Assembly (NCBI GenBank): GCA_002480085.1
Contig: DKPJ01000012.1
Span: 1-64,000, forward strand
Direction of reading: 5' to 3'
From: Enterobacteriaceae bacterium UBA7338
GTDB taxonomy: Bacteria; Pseudomonadota; Gammaproteobacteria; Enterobacterales; Enterobacteriaceae
Length of the DNA: 64,000 bases
Shown: positions 35,461 through 44,031 of the stretch, piece by piece
How positions within the stretch are numbered: the first letter of the stretch is position 1
Layout of the letters: every line of letters begins with the position of its first letter
Translations under genes and position numbers: made by a program
Notes under the pieces: model-generated
The model's input: only the letters and a program-made list of their open reading frames with translations
What the model was told of the DNA's origin: nothing
The model's database searches: none

Positions 35461-36285
35461 ATGCAGCAGTTACAGAACGTTATTGAGTCCGCTTTTGAGC
35501 GTCGCGCCGAGATCACCCCGGCGAATGTGGATACCGTGACCCGTGAAGCGGTAAACCAGGTGATTTCCCTGCTGGATTCCGGCGCGCTGCGCGTCGCAGA
35601 GAAGATCGACGGCCAGTGGGTGACTCATCAATGGCTGAAGAAAGCGGTGCTGCTCTCTTTCCGTATCAACGATAACCAGGTTATCGACGGAGCCGAGAGC
35701 CGCTACTTCGATAAGGTGCCGATGAAGTTCGCCAACTACGACGAAGCGCGCTTCCAGAAAGAGGGCTTCCGCGTGGTGCCACCGGCAGCCGTGCGCCAAG
35801 GCGCGTTTATCGCCCGTAACACCGTGCTGATGCCCTCCTACGTCAACATCGGTGCCTACGTTGACGAAGGCACCATGGTGGATACCTGGGCCACCGTTGG
35901 CTCCTGTGCGCAGATCGGTAAAAACGTTCACCTCTCCGGCGGCGTTGGCATCGGCGGCGTTCTCGAACCGCTGCAGGCGAACCCAACCATCATCGAAGAC
36001 AACTGCTTCATCGGCGCACGCTCTGAAGTCGTTGAGGGCGTGATCGTTGAAGAGGGTTCAGTGATCTCCATGGGCGTCTACATCGGCCAGAGCACCCGTA
36101 TCTACGATCGTGAAACCGGTGAAGTGCACTACGGTCGCGTACCGGCTGGCTCGGTAGTGGTCTCCGGCAACCTGCCGTCAAAAGATGGCAAGTACAGCCT
36201 CTACTGTGCGGTTATCGTGAAGAAGGTTGATGCGAAGACCCGCGGTAAGGTCGGCATTAATGAACTGTTGCGTACCATCGACTAA
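35461..36285 (+). CDS. dapD: tetrahydrodipicolinate N-succinyltransferase
   Basis: Succinyl-CoA dependent step of the diaminopimelate/lysine pathway, supplying peptidoglycan. N-terminal helical domain (1-100), then a left-handed beta-helix of hexapeptide repeats (about 105-230, NIGAYVDEGTMVDTWATVGSCAQIG onward) and a short C-terminal tail. 274 aa, equal to E. coli. 30 bp after glnD; an AT-rich stretch there may carry a promoter. Followed by a strong terminator. Confidence 0.98.
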   Translation: MQQLQNVIESAFERRAEITPANVDTVTREAVNQVISLLDSGALRVAEKIDGQWVTHQWLKKAVLLSFRINDNQVIDGAESRYFDKVPMKFANYDEARFQKEGFRVVPPAAVRQGAFIARNTVLMPSYVNIGAYVDEGTMVDTWATVGSCAQIGKNVHLSGGVGIGGVLEPLQANPTIIEDNCFIGARSEVVEGVIVEEGSVISMGVYIGQSTRIYDRETGEVHYGRVPAGSVVVSGNLPSKDGKYSLYCAVIVKKVDAKTRGKVGINELLRTID

Positions 36286-36293
36286 TAAGCGAT

Positions 36294-36322
36294 AAAAAAG
36301 CGGGGGCTACCCCGCTTTTTTT
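36294..36322 (+). terminator. intrinsic terminator after dapD
   Basis: GCGGGG (36300-36305), loop gcta, CCCCGC (36310-36315) then seven T; the preceding A-run makes it potentially bidirectional. Confidence 0.92.
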
Positions 36323-36394
36323 ATATTAGCAGGTGGCCAAAAAAGAATTTTTCGTTAATTATTCATAGGTTATGTTAAGCTTAAGGGTACCGCC

Positions 36395-36784
36395 ATGTAC
36401 GATAATCTGAAAAGTTTAGGCATCACCAATCCGGATGAAATCGATCGCTATAGTCTTCGCCAGGAGGCCAATAACGATATTCTGAAAATCTATTTTCATA
36501 AGGACAAGGGCGAGTTTTTTGCCAAAAGCGTGAAGTTTAAGTACCCACGCCAGCGTAAAACCGTCGTCGCCGATGGCGTCGGCCAGGGCTATAAAGAGGT
36601 GCAGGAGATCAGCCCGAACCTGCGCTACGTGATCGACGAGCTGGATCAGATCTGCCAGCGCGATCGCAGTGAGATCGACCTGAAACGGAAGATCCTCGAT
36701 GACCTGCGCCACCTCGAGAGCGTGGTGACCAACAAGATCAACGAGATCGAATCCGACCTTGAGAAGTTAACGCGCAATAAGTAA
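36395..36784 (+). CDS. yaeH: conserved protein YaeH (UPF0325)
   Basis: 129-aa cytosolic protein (128 in E. coli) of unknown function. The N-terminal half is mixed alpha/beta with a basic stretch (KSVKFKYPRQRKTVV, about 44-58); the C-terminal half (about 75-129) is strongly charged and predicted coiled-coil (heptad-like LDQICQRDRSEIDLKRK..). No signal or membrane segment. In E. coli K-12 the next gene is yaeI; here a BIME follows and then convergent cdaR. Confidence 0.92.
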   Translation: MYDNLKSLGITNPDEIDRYSLRQEANNDILKIYFHKDKGEFFAKSVKFKYPRQRKTVVADGVGQGYKEVQEISPNLRYVIDELDQICQRDRSEIDLKRKILDDLRHLESVVTNKINEIESDLEKLTRNK

Positions 36785-36796
36785 TGGGTAATGTTT

Positions 36797-36866
36797 GCGC
36801 CCGGTGGCGGCGACGCCTTACCGGGCCTACGATTTTGTAGGCCGGGCAAACATCGTGCCGCCCGGC
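36797..36866. repeat. BIME (two REP units) between yaeH and cdaR
   Basis: Unit 1 (about 36797-36829) is GCGCCCGGTGGCGGCGACGCC followed by TTACCGGGCCTAC. Unit 2 (about 36837-36866) is GTAGGCCGGGC...GTGCCGCCCGGCG in inverted orientation. This is the typical BIME layout of enterobacterial REP elements, at the site where E. coli has yaeI. Confidence 0.85.
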
Positions 36867-36876
36867 GTAATCCATG

Positions 36877-38034
36877 CTATCTCTGCTCATCCAGCTGCAA
36901 CGCCACATAGAGCAGCAGCCTGTCGTCGAAATTCCCCAGATCCAGCCCGGTCAGCTCCGAGATACGGTTCAGACGATACTCCAGCGTATTACGGTGAATA
37001 AACAGCGCCTTTGAGGTCGCCAGCGGCTGCACGTTGTGGCGGAACCACGCCGCCAGCGTCCGCCTGAGCAGGCCGTTGTTATCCATCGCCTTCAGGCGGG
37101 TGAGCGGACGCGCCAGCTCGTTGGCCTGCCAGCCGCCGCGCAGGCTATCCAGCAGCACCGGCAGCATCAGATCCTGGTAGAAGTAGCTGCGGCTCTCCGG
37201 CATACGCTGCTTGCCTACCATCATGGTAGTGCGCGCCGTGCGGTAGGAGCGCGCAATGCTGCCCGGTCCGGTAAAGTAGTTGCCCAGCGCGACGCGAAAG
37301 CGCAGCTGGCCGTTCTCTTTCATGCGGGCGATCAGCTGCTCGACGCGCTTGCGGTGATCTTCGGCATCCCAGCGGCCAAACGGGTTCAGGGCCGGTTTCA
37401 GCACCACCATCTCGGTGAGGGAGACGATGGCAATCAGGTTATTGCGCTCGGGGGTAGTGAGGGCGTTTTGCAGCTGCTGGAGTTCAGCCATGGCGCTATC
37501 GACTCCCAGCTGGCCGCTGTCAACCTCCACCACCGCCACCACGCGTGGCTGATTGAGATCGATACCCAGACGCTGCGCCCACTCGGTCAGGGCGGGCGTG
37601 TGCTCCTCGGCCTGGATCAGGTTCATCACCAGCTCCTCGCGCAGACGGCTGTCCTGGGCCAGCAGATGCATCAGCCGGGACTGCTCCAGCATCATCTCGG
37701 CGGTCATGCAGACCAGCTCGCCATATTTGCGCAGCGTCTCCGGCTCGCCGGTCAGGCCGATAACCCCGACAATCTCTCCCTCCAGGCGCAGCGGCAGGTT
37801 GATCCCCTGGCGTACGCCGTGCAGGTGCCGGGCAACCGCATCATCGATATCCACCACGCGCCCCTGAGAGAGCACCAGCAGCGCACCTTCGTGCAATTCC
37901 CCAATCCGCTCACGATCGCCGCTGCCAATAATGCGCCCGCGCGCATCCATCACGTTGATGTTGGTATCGATAATGCGCATGGTGCGCGCAACGATATCCT
38001 GCGCCATTTTGGTATCAAGATGCCAGCCAGCCAT
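36877..38034 (-). CDS. cdaR: carbohydrate diacid (sugar diacid) transcriptional regulator
   Basis: Activator of D-glucarate, galactarate and glycerate utilisation genes in E. coli. N-terminal diacid-sensor domain (about 1-135, opening GWHLDTKMAQDIV), a central GGDEF-like PucR segment, and a C-terminal PucR-type helix-turn-helix (about 325-380, LFIHRNTLEYRLNRI). 385 aa, equal to E. coli CdaR. Its regulated gar/gud genes are not in this window. Confidence 0.96.
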   Translation of the reverse strand: MAGWHLDTKMAQDIVARTMRIIDTNINVMDARGRIIGSGDRERIGELHEGALLVLSQGRVVDIDDAVARHLHGVRQGINLPLRLEGEIVGVIGLTGEPETLRKYGELVCMTAEMMLEQSRLMHLLAQDSRLREELVMNLIQAEEHTPALTEWAQRLGIDLNQPRVVAVVEVDSGQLGVDSAMAELQQLQNALTTPERNNLIAIVSLTEMVVLKPALNPFGRWDAEDHRKRVEQLIARMKENGQLRFRVALGNYFTGPGSIARSYRTARTTMMVGKQRMPESRSYFYQDLMLPVLLDSLRGGWQANELARPLTRLKAMDNNGLLRRTLAAWFRHNVQPLATSKALFIHRNTLEYRLNRISELTGLDLGNFDDRLLLYVALQLDEQR

Positions 38035-38157
38035 GTAATCCCTCCCCTGAGCAGATCACAAGAATAAGGGAGTTGCTAACGCTCTGCATTGTGCAAAAGC
38101 ACAAAGCACCATGCGGAAGTGTGGAGTTGTGGAAGGCCTCACAGATTCTGTGAAGAG

Positions 38158-38183
38158 ACCCCTTCCCCAGGCGGAGAAGGGGT
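38158..38183 (-). terminator. weak hairpin after degP
   Basis: ACCCCTTC (38158-38165) and GAAGGGGT (38176-38183) form an 8-bp stem with a 10-nt loop, 8 bp past the degP stop on the minus strand; the tail (CTCTTCAC) is only moderately U-rich. A small CACAGATTCTGTG palindrome (38140-38152) follows. Confidence 0.45.
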
Positions 38184-38190
38184 AATGCGG

Positions 38191-39621
38191 TTACTGCATC
38201 AGCAGGTAGAGAGAGGAATCGCCACGCTGGATATTCAGGGCCAGCACCGACGGCTTGCTGTCGAGAATTTTACGCAGCTCGGCAATATTTTTCACCGGCT
38301 GCTGGTTTGCGCCGATAATCACATCGCCTTTTTTCAGGCCGATACGCGCCGCAGGGCTGTTCGCCTTCACGTTGCTGACGGTAACGCCCTGGTTGTTACC
38401 CTTATTGCTCATCTCTGCGCCTTCAATGCCGCTGAAGATGGTGCTGGAGTCAACCTGGTTCTGGCTGCTCTGCTGTAGCTCAAGGCTAACGGTAACCGGT
38501 TTGCCTTCGCGCAGCAGCCCCAGCGAGACCTTGCTGCCAATCGGCATCGAGCCGACTTCCGCGCGCAGCGCCGCGAAGCTGCTGATTGGCTTCCCGTTCA
38601 GGGAGGTGATCACATCCCCGGCCTTGATACCGGCTTTCGCAGCCGACGAGTTCGGCATCACCTGGCTAACAAAGGCTCCGCGCTGGGCGTCAACCTTCAT
38701 CGCCTTCGCCAGCTCAGAGTTCAGCTCGGTACCGAGGATGCCCAGCTCGCCACGGCGCACCTGACCATACTGCACCATCTGCGCGGTAAGGTTTTTCACC
38801 ATGTTGCTCGGGATGGCAAAGCCGATACCAATGTTACCGCCGTCCGGGGCGAGGATCGCGGTGTTGATGCCGATCAGCTCACCGTTGAGGTTCACCAGCG
38901 CGCCGCCGGAGTTACCGCGGTTGATCGCCGCATCGGTCTGGATAAAGTTTTCGTAGTTCTCGGCATTCAGGCCGCTGCGGCCCAGCGCCGAAACGATGCC
39001 AGAGGTCACCGTCTCACCGAGGCCAAACGGGTTACCGATCGCCACCGTGTAGTCACCCACGCGCAGGGCGTCAGAGTCCGCCAGCTTAATGGCGGTCAGG
39101 TTTTTCGGATCCTGGATCTGGATCAGCGCCAGATCGGAGCGCGGATCTTTGCCCACCACCTTGGCATCGAACTTACGTCCGTCGCCCAGCTGGACTTTGA
39201 TGGTGCTGGCGTTATCAACCACGTGGTTGTTGGTCACCACATAGCCTTTCGCTGCATCAATAATCACGCCGGAGCCGAGCGCCATAAATTTCTGCTGCTG
39301 GCCGCCGTCGTCAGCGCCACCCTGTCCCCCCTGGCAGAACGGGGAGCTTTGGAATGGGGATCCCTCCTGGCAGAACGGCGAGTTTTCGCCAAAGAACTGC
39401 TGGAAGTTACGTCCCATACGCGGGGTGTTTACCGTGGTGCTGCCTTCAACGTTAATGCTCACCACCGACGGCATGACTTTTTCAAGCATCGGAGCCAGGC
39501 TTGGCATCTGCTGTGATGGAGGGGTCACTGAGGCGGTCTCGGCCGCTGATACCGACAGCGGGGACAGGGCCAAACCTAAACTCAGAGCCAGGGCACTCAT
39601 TGCTAACGTGGTTTTTTTCAT
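38191..39621 (-). CDS. degP: periplasmic serine endoprotease / chaperone DegP
   Basis: HtrA-family protease that degrades or protects misfolded periplasmic and outer-membrane proteins. A 26-residue signal ends at VSA before AETAS. The catalytic triad is in VTNNHVV (His), RSDLALIQ (Asp) and NRGNSGGALV (Ser), with two PDZ domains behind (about 285-370 and 385-476). The Q-linker/LA loop is present and contains a short FCQ-repeat with cysteines. 476 aa against 474 in E. coli. Preceded by a sigma-E promoter. Confidence 0.98.
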   Translation of the reverse strand: MKKTTLAMSALALSLGLALSPLSVSAAETASVTPPSQQMPSLAPMLEKVMPSVVSINVEGSTTVNTPRMGRNFQQFFGENSPFCQEGSPFQSSPFCQGGQGGADDGGQQQKFMALGSGVIIDAAKGYVVTNNHVVDNASTIKVQLGDGRKFDAKVVGKDPRSDLALIQIQDPKNLTAIKLADSDALRVGDYTVAIGNPFGLGETVTSGIVSALGRSGLNAENYENFIQTDAAINRGNSGGALVNLNGELIGINTAILAPDGGNIGIGFAIPSNMVKNLTAQMVQYGQVRRGELGILGTELNSELAKAMKVDAQRGAFVSQVMPNSSAAKAGIKAGDVITSLNGKPISSFAALRAEVGSMPIGSKVSLGLLREGKPVTVSLELQQSSQNQVDSSTIFSGIEGAEMSNKGNNQGVTVSNVKANSPAARIGLKKGDVIIGANQQPVKNIAELRKILDSKPSVLALNIQRGDSSLYLLMQ

Positions 39622-39672
39622 GTCGCTTAATCTCTATTTACTGATAACGCAAAACAGCGGTGTAAGTATCGA

Positions 39673-39700
39673 TAAGAGTCAATTTATAGCGCGAAGTTCC
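39673..39700 (-). promoter_or_regulatory. sigma-E promoter of degP
   Basis: Minus strand GGAACTT (39694-39700), a 16-bp spacer containing CTATAAA, and TCTTA (39673-39677). Same -35, spacer length and internal CTATAAA as I recall for the E. coli degP sigma-E promoter. Lies about 50 bp before the degP ATG. It ties degP to rseP, bamA and skp in the envelope stress response. Confidence 0.85.
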
Positions 39701-39758
39701 GACATAACATGTTGTTAAAAGTAAAAATTTATTGAGCGCCTTTACAATCGCTCAGATA

Positions 39759-41273
39759 TCACTCAACGGCCATTAGCCGCCGGTATTCATCCCAGGCGTA
39801 AAGATCGGTCATCCCGCTGATATAGTCCTGAATCAGACGGCAGCGGTAATAATATTCCAGCACCGGAAAGTCGGCGGCCTCGTGCGCTAATTTACCGACG
39901 GCTTCAACGTAGGCCAGGCGGTGGCGTTCAGAGAGCTTGTGGAACAGGCGGGTCTCAATCGGAAAACGCTTCATCCGCTCTTTTTCCACCAGCTCGCTAA
40001 AGTCCGCCAGCGTCATCTGCAATAGCGGGCGATAAATATCCAGCAGCCCGCTAATTACGCGGTAGCCTTGCAGCTCCAGCTGTTCAACATCGGGGTGGCA
40101 GAAGACATTTTCAACCGCCACGCTCTTATACAATTCAAGCAGCTGGCTGTAGCTGCTGTCATCCTCCAGCAGGGCATGGTTAAACTCGCCGGAGAAGATC
40201 TGCGGTAAATTATCGATAAAGCGCTGGGCAGCGTAGGGCACCAGCTTATTTAAGGTGTTAACCCGCAGATACATAAAGAACTGATCTTCCGCGCTGCGGC
40301 TGAGGGAATTAGCGCGGGATTTATCCCAGGCGTTCTCAACTACCTGCGAGAATAGCGACCCTTTCTCATGGGTACCCCAGGCGTTATAGAGATGCTGATA
40401 GAGCTGCTCGACGGTAAAGATGTTTTTCTCTACCGCATCCTCCAGATCGGCGACGCAGTAGGAGATATCATCCGCCGCCTCCATCACCCACGTCAGCGGA
40501 AAACGGCTGTGGGTATCGAGGTCCAGCTCTTTACGCAGCCGCGCCACGTACTCCTCTTCCGAGAAGTAGTAGCCGGGCTTTTTCATTAAATAGCTGTGGC
40601 TTGCAGGCGGCTCGCCCCGCCACCAGGCCGGACGGGTATATTTTAGAATGCAGCCCACCTGCGCCCAGGTGAGGTTCATGCGCATCAGGGAGTGCACCAG
40701 CCGGATCCCCTGGGCGTTGCCCTCAAAGTGGCAGAGATCCTGGCGCACCTTGCGCCGCAGCTCGTTGGCCGCCTCCTCGCCGTCGCGCAGGCGCAGGGAG
40801 ACCACCTCGCAGCGATCGCTGGTCAGCGGCTGGCTGGCGGCATCCTGCGGGTGCAGGCGCTGGCGGAACCAGTCGTTGATTGCCGCCTCGCCAAAGTGGC
40901 CGAACGGCGGATTGCCGATGTCGTGCATCAGGCAGGCCATCTCAACGATGCTCTCAAACGGCCCGGTCAGCTCATCCAGCCCGTAGCGCTCCAGCAGGCG
41001 CATCTCCTTCAGGCGGCTGAGGATCTCTCTGGCGATATAGCGCCCCACCTGCTGCACCTCAAGAGAGTGGGTCAGGCGGGTACGCACCGCCGCGTTGCGC
41101 TCCAGCGGGAAGACCTGGGTCTTCTGCTGCAGGCGGCGAATGGCGGCGGAGTTGACGATCCGCCCGCGATCGCTCTCGAAGATACGCAAAATTTCGCGCT
41201 CGGTTTTCACGCCCTGGGGTGAACGGTAGCGGCGATGCCAGTTAATCTTATTGCGGAAATCGATCTGTGCCAT
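39759..41273 (-). CDS. dgt: deoxyguanosinetriphosphate triphosphohydrolase
   Basis: Hexameric HD-domain enzyme that hydrolyses dGTP to deoxyguanosine and tripolyphosphate. The metal-binding HD motif is in MHDIGNPPFGHFGE (about residues 116-130), with the upstream His in RTRLTHSLE. 504 aa against 505 in E. coli. Divergent from mtn, with 83 bp between. Confidence 0.97.
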   Translation of the reverse strand: MAQIDFRNKINWHRRYRSPQGVKTEREILRIFESDRGRIVNSAAIRRLQQKTQVFPLERNAAVRTRLTHSLEVQQVGRYIAREILSRLKEMRLLERYGLDELTGPFESIVEMACLMHDIGNPPFGHFGEAAINDWFRQRLHPQDAASQPLTSDRCEVVSLRLRDGEEAANELRRKVRQDLCHFEGNAQGIRLVHSLMRMNLTWAQVGCILKYTRPAWWRGEPPASHSYLMKKPGYYFSEEEYVARLRKELDLDTHSRFPLTWVMEAADDISYCVADLEDAVEKNIFTVEQLYQHLYNAWGTHEKGSLFSQVVENAWDKSRANSLSRSAEDQFFMYLRVNTLNKLVPYAAQRFIDNLPQIFSGEFNHALLEDDSSYSQLLELYKSVAVENVFCHPDVEQLELQGYRVISGLLDIYRPLLQMTLADFSELVEKERMKRFPIETRLFHKLSERHRLAYVEAVGKLAHEAADFPVLEYYYRCRLIQDYISGMTDLYAWDEYRRLMAVE

Positions 41274-41356
41274 ATCCTCTCTCCCCTGAGCAATGCGCTT
41301 CCCCTTAAGCGCATGATAGACTATGCCCTCAAATCTGGCTTATCGCGAGTAAATCT

Positions 41357-42055
41357 ATGAAAATCGGCATCATTGGTGCAATGGAAGAAGAAGTTGCGCT
41401 CCTGCGCGACAAAATCGAAAACCGTCAGACCCACAGCGTGGGCGGCAGCGAAATTTACACCGGCCAGCTGCACGGCGTTGAGGTTGCGCTGCTGAAGTCG
41501 GGCATTGGTAAAGTGGCGGCGGCGATGGGCGCGGCCCTGCTGCTGGAGCGCTGCCAGCCGGATGCCATCATCAACACCGGCTCCGCCGGCGGCCTGGCGC
41601 CGACCCTGAACGTCGGTGACATCGTGGTCTCCGACGAGGCGCGCTATCACGATGCCGACGTCACCGCATTCGGCTACGAGTACGGCCAGCTGCCAGGCTG
41701 CCCGGCGGGCTTCAAGGCCGATGAGAAGCTGATTGCCGTCGCCAAAGCCTGCATCGCCGAGCATAACCTCAACGCCGCCAGCGGGCTGATCGTCAGCGGC
41801 GACGCCTTTATCAACGGCGCAGCCGGTCTGGAGAAGATCCGCAGCCACTTCCCGCAGGCCGTGGCCGTGGAGATGGAAGCCACCGCTATCGCCCACGTCT
41901 GCCATAGCTTTGGCGTGCCGTTCGTGGTGGTTCGCGCCATCTCCGACGTGGCCGACCGCGAATCGCACCTGAGCTTCGACGAGTTCCTGGCAGTGGCGGC
42001 GAAGCAGTCCAGCCTGATGGTCGAAACCCTGGTGCAGAAGCTGGCGCGTGGCTAA
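41357..42055 (+). CDS. mtn: 5'-methylthioadenosine/S-adenosylhomocysteine nucleosidase
   Basis: Pfs/MtnN: cleaves adenine from MTA, SAH and 5'-deoxyadenosine, recycling methionine sulfur and feeding autoinducer-2 synthesis. Glu12 is in IGAMEEEVA, and the second catalytic pair is in VEMEATAIA and AISDVADRE (Asp197-type). 232 aa, equal to E. coli. Overlaps btuF by 8 bp. Confidence 0.98.
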   Translation: MKIGIIGAMEEEVALLRDKIENRQTHSVGGSEIYTGQLHGVEVALLKSGIGKVAAAMGAALLLERCQPDAIINTGSAGGLAPTLNVGDIVVSDEARYHDADVTAFGYEYGQLPGCPAGFKADEKLIAVAKACIAEHNLNAASGLIVSGDAFINGAAGLEKIRSHFPQAVAVEMEATAIAHVCHSFGVPFVVVRAISDVADRESHLSFDEFLAVAAKQSSLMVETLVQKLARG

Positions 42056-42851
42056 TCGCTGCTTAAGGGCGCTGCTTGCCCTGCTGCTGCTGACGGCGGG
42101 GTCGGCACTTGTCGCTGCTCCCCGCGTAGTCACCCTCTCCCCTGCCAACACCGAGCTTGCCTTCGCGGCGGGCATCGTGCCGGTAGGGGTGAGCAGCTTC
42201 TCTAACTATCCGCCCGCAGCGGAGAAGATTGAGCAGGTGGCCAGCTGGCAGGGGATCAATCTTGAGCGCATCGTCGCGCTCAAGCCGGATCTGGTTCTGG
42301 CCTGGCGCGGCGGCAACGCCGAGCGGCAGGTTAACCAGCTGACGGGTCTCGGCGTCAAGGTGCTGTGGATCGACGCCCAGACCGTAGAGCAGATTGCCGC
42401 GGCGCTGCGCCAGCTCGCTCCCTATAGCCCGGTCCCTGAGCAGGCCAACAACGCCGCCGACGCGCTGCTGGCCGACTACGCCGAGCTGAAGGCCCGCTAC
42501 GCCAGCGCCACGCCAAGGCGGGTATTTATGCAGTTTGGCGGCACCCCGCTCTTCACCAGCGCCAAAGGTTCGATTCAGAACGAGGTGCTGGAGCTGTGCG
42601 GAGGCGAGAATATCTTCGCCGCCAGCCGCGTACCCTGGCCGCAGGTGAGCCGTGAGCAGGTGCTGGCCCGCCATCCCGAGGCGATCGTTTTTGCAGGAAA
42701 TGCTGCCCAGGCCGCAGAGGTGACGCAATTCTGGGATAAACAGCTCAAAATTCCGCTTATCCCCCTCAACAGCGACTGGTTTGAGCGCGCAAGCCCGCGT
42801 ATTATCCTCGCCGCAAAACAACTCTGTACCGCGCTGGCAGCGGTGAAATAA
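42048..42851 (+). CDS. btuF: vitamin B12-binding periplasmic protein
   Basis: Binds cobalamin in the periplasm and delivers it to BtuCD. The signal peptide covers about 22 residues, with cleavage before APRVVTLSP. The rest is a class III bilobal binding fold with a rigid helix; conserved WRGGNAERQ, FQ-GGTPLFT and SRVPWPQVSREQ segments. 267 aa against 266 in E. coli. The start is GTG 42048 inside the end of mtn. btuC and btuD are not here. Confidence 0.96.
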   Translation: MANRCLRALLALLLLTAGSALVAAPRVVTLSPANTELAFAAGIVPVGVSSFSNYPPAAEKIEQVASWQGINLERIVALKPDLVLAWRGGNAERQVNQLTGLGVKVLWIDAQTVEQIAAALRQLAPYSPVPEQANNAADALLADYAELKARYASATPRRVFMQFGGTPLFTSAKGSIQNEVLELCGGENIFAASRVPWPQVSREQVLARHPEAIVFAGNAAQAAEVTQFWDKQLKIPLIPLNSDWFERASPRIILAAKQLCTALAAVK

Positions 42852-42864
42852 TCGAGGATAAGCG

Positions 42865-43488
42865 ATGCTCGTCTACTGGCTGGATATCATCGGCACGGCC
42901 GTTTTCGCCATCTCCGGCGTTCTGCTGGCCGGAAAGCTGCGGATGGATCCCTTCGGCGTGCTGGTGTTAGGGGTGGTGACCGCCATCGGCGGGGGCACGA
43001 TCCGCGACATGGCCCTTGCCCACGGACCGGTGTTCTGGGTTAAAGATCCCACCGACCTGGTGGTAGCAATGGTCACCTGCCTGCTTACCATCGTGCTGGT
43101 GCGTCAGCCGCGCAGGCTGCCGAAGTGGGTCTTACCGGTGCTGGACGCCGTCGGGCTGGCGGTGTTTGTTGGCATCGGCGTTAACAAGGCTTTTCTGGCA
43201 GAGACCGGGCCGATGGTGGCGATCTGCATGGGGGTACTGACCGGCGTCGGCGGAGGAATTATTCGCGACGTGCTGGCGCGGGAGATACCGATGATCCTGC
43301 GGACTGAGATCTACGCCACCGCCTGTATTATCGGCGGCATCGTCCACGCAACGGCGTTCTATACCTTTGCCGTACCGCTGGAGAGCGCCAGTATGCTGGG
43401 GATGGTGGTGACGCTGGCTATTCGCCTGGCGGCGATCCGCTGGCACCTGAAGCTGCCTACTTTTGCGCTGGATGAAGCTGGACGTTAG
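42865..43488 (+). CDS. yadS: TRIC-like inner membrane protein YadS (UPF0126)
   Basis: Polytopic protein of about seven hydrophobic segments made of two repeated three-helix units, each with a GGG-x-IRD motif (GGGTIRDMAL near residue 40; GGGIIRDVLA near 127). This is the prokaryotic TRIC cation channel-like family. 207 aa, equal to E. coli. Starts 13 bp after btuF and probably shares its transcript. The physiological substrate is not established. Confidence 0.93.
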   Translation: MLVYWLDIIGTAVFAISGVLLAGKLRMDPFGVLVLGVVTAIGGGTIRDMALAHGPVFWVKDPTDLVVAMVTCLLTIVLVRQPRRLPKWVLPVLDAVGLAVFVGIGVNKAFLAETGPMVAICMGVLTGVGGGIIRDVLAREIPMILRTEIYATACIIGGIVHATAFYTFAVPLESASMLGMVVTLAIRLAAIRWHLKLPTFALDEAGR

Positions 43489-43497
43489 AGGGGTTTT

Positions 43498-43578
43498 GCC
43501 CGGTGGCGCTGCGCTTACCGGGCCTACAAGAGACACGGTGTGATTTGTAGGCCCGGTAAGCATCGCGCCACCGGGCGT
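43498..43578. repeat. BIME between yadS and erpA
   Basis: Unit 1 (43498-43527): GCCCGGTGGCGCTGCGCTTACCGGGCCTAC. Unit 2 (43546-43578): GTAGGCCCGGTAAGCATCGC followed by GCCACCGGGCG, inverted. Sits between convergent yadS and erpA, where such elements often protect mRNA 3' ends. Confidence 0.85.
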
Positions 43579-43605
43579 TATTGCGTTTGCCCGACGAAAC
43601 GTGCT

Positions 43606-43950
43606 TTAGATGCTGAACGAGGAGCCACACCCGCAGGTGCTTTTGGCGTTCGGGTTGGTCACCACAAAGCGGGAACCTTCCAGCCCTTCGGTGTAGTCAA
43701 CCGCGCCGCCGACCAGATACTGCAGGCTCATCGGGTCCACAACCAGCCCTACGCCCTGCTTCTCAATGGTCATGTCACCATCGTTGATCTGATCGTCAAA
43801 GGTAAAACCGTACTGGAAGCCGCTGCATCCGCCGCCGGTAATGTAGACGCGCAGTTTCAGGTTCGGATTCTCTTCATCCGCAATCAGGCTTTTTACTTTA
43901 ATTGCTGCTGCTTCAGTAAATTGCAGAGGCAGCGCTACGTCATCACTCAT
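43606..43950 (-). CDS. erpA: iron-sulfur cluster insertion protein ErpA
   Basis: A-type carrier delivering 4Fe-4S clusters to apoproteins, including IspG and IspH of the isoprenoid pathway. The three cluster-binding cysteines are in GGGCSGFQ (Cys42) and CGCGSSF (Cys106, Cys108). 114 aa, equal to E. coli. Single gene with 81 bp to clcA upstream. Confidence 0.98.
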   Translation of the reverse strand: MSDDVALPLQFTEAAAIKVKSLIADEENPNLKLRVYITGGGCSGFQYGFTFDDQINDGDMTIEKQGVGLVVDPMSLQYLVGGAVDYTEGLEGSRFVVTNPNAKSTCGCGSSFSI

Positions 43951-44031
43951 TTTAAACTCCCATTGATACGGCGATGCGGACGTTAAACCGCCCGATCTTT
44001 ATGAATATTATCCATTACCCTGGTAAATCGT

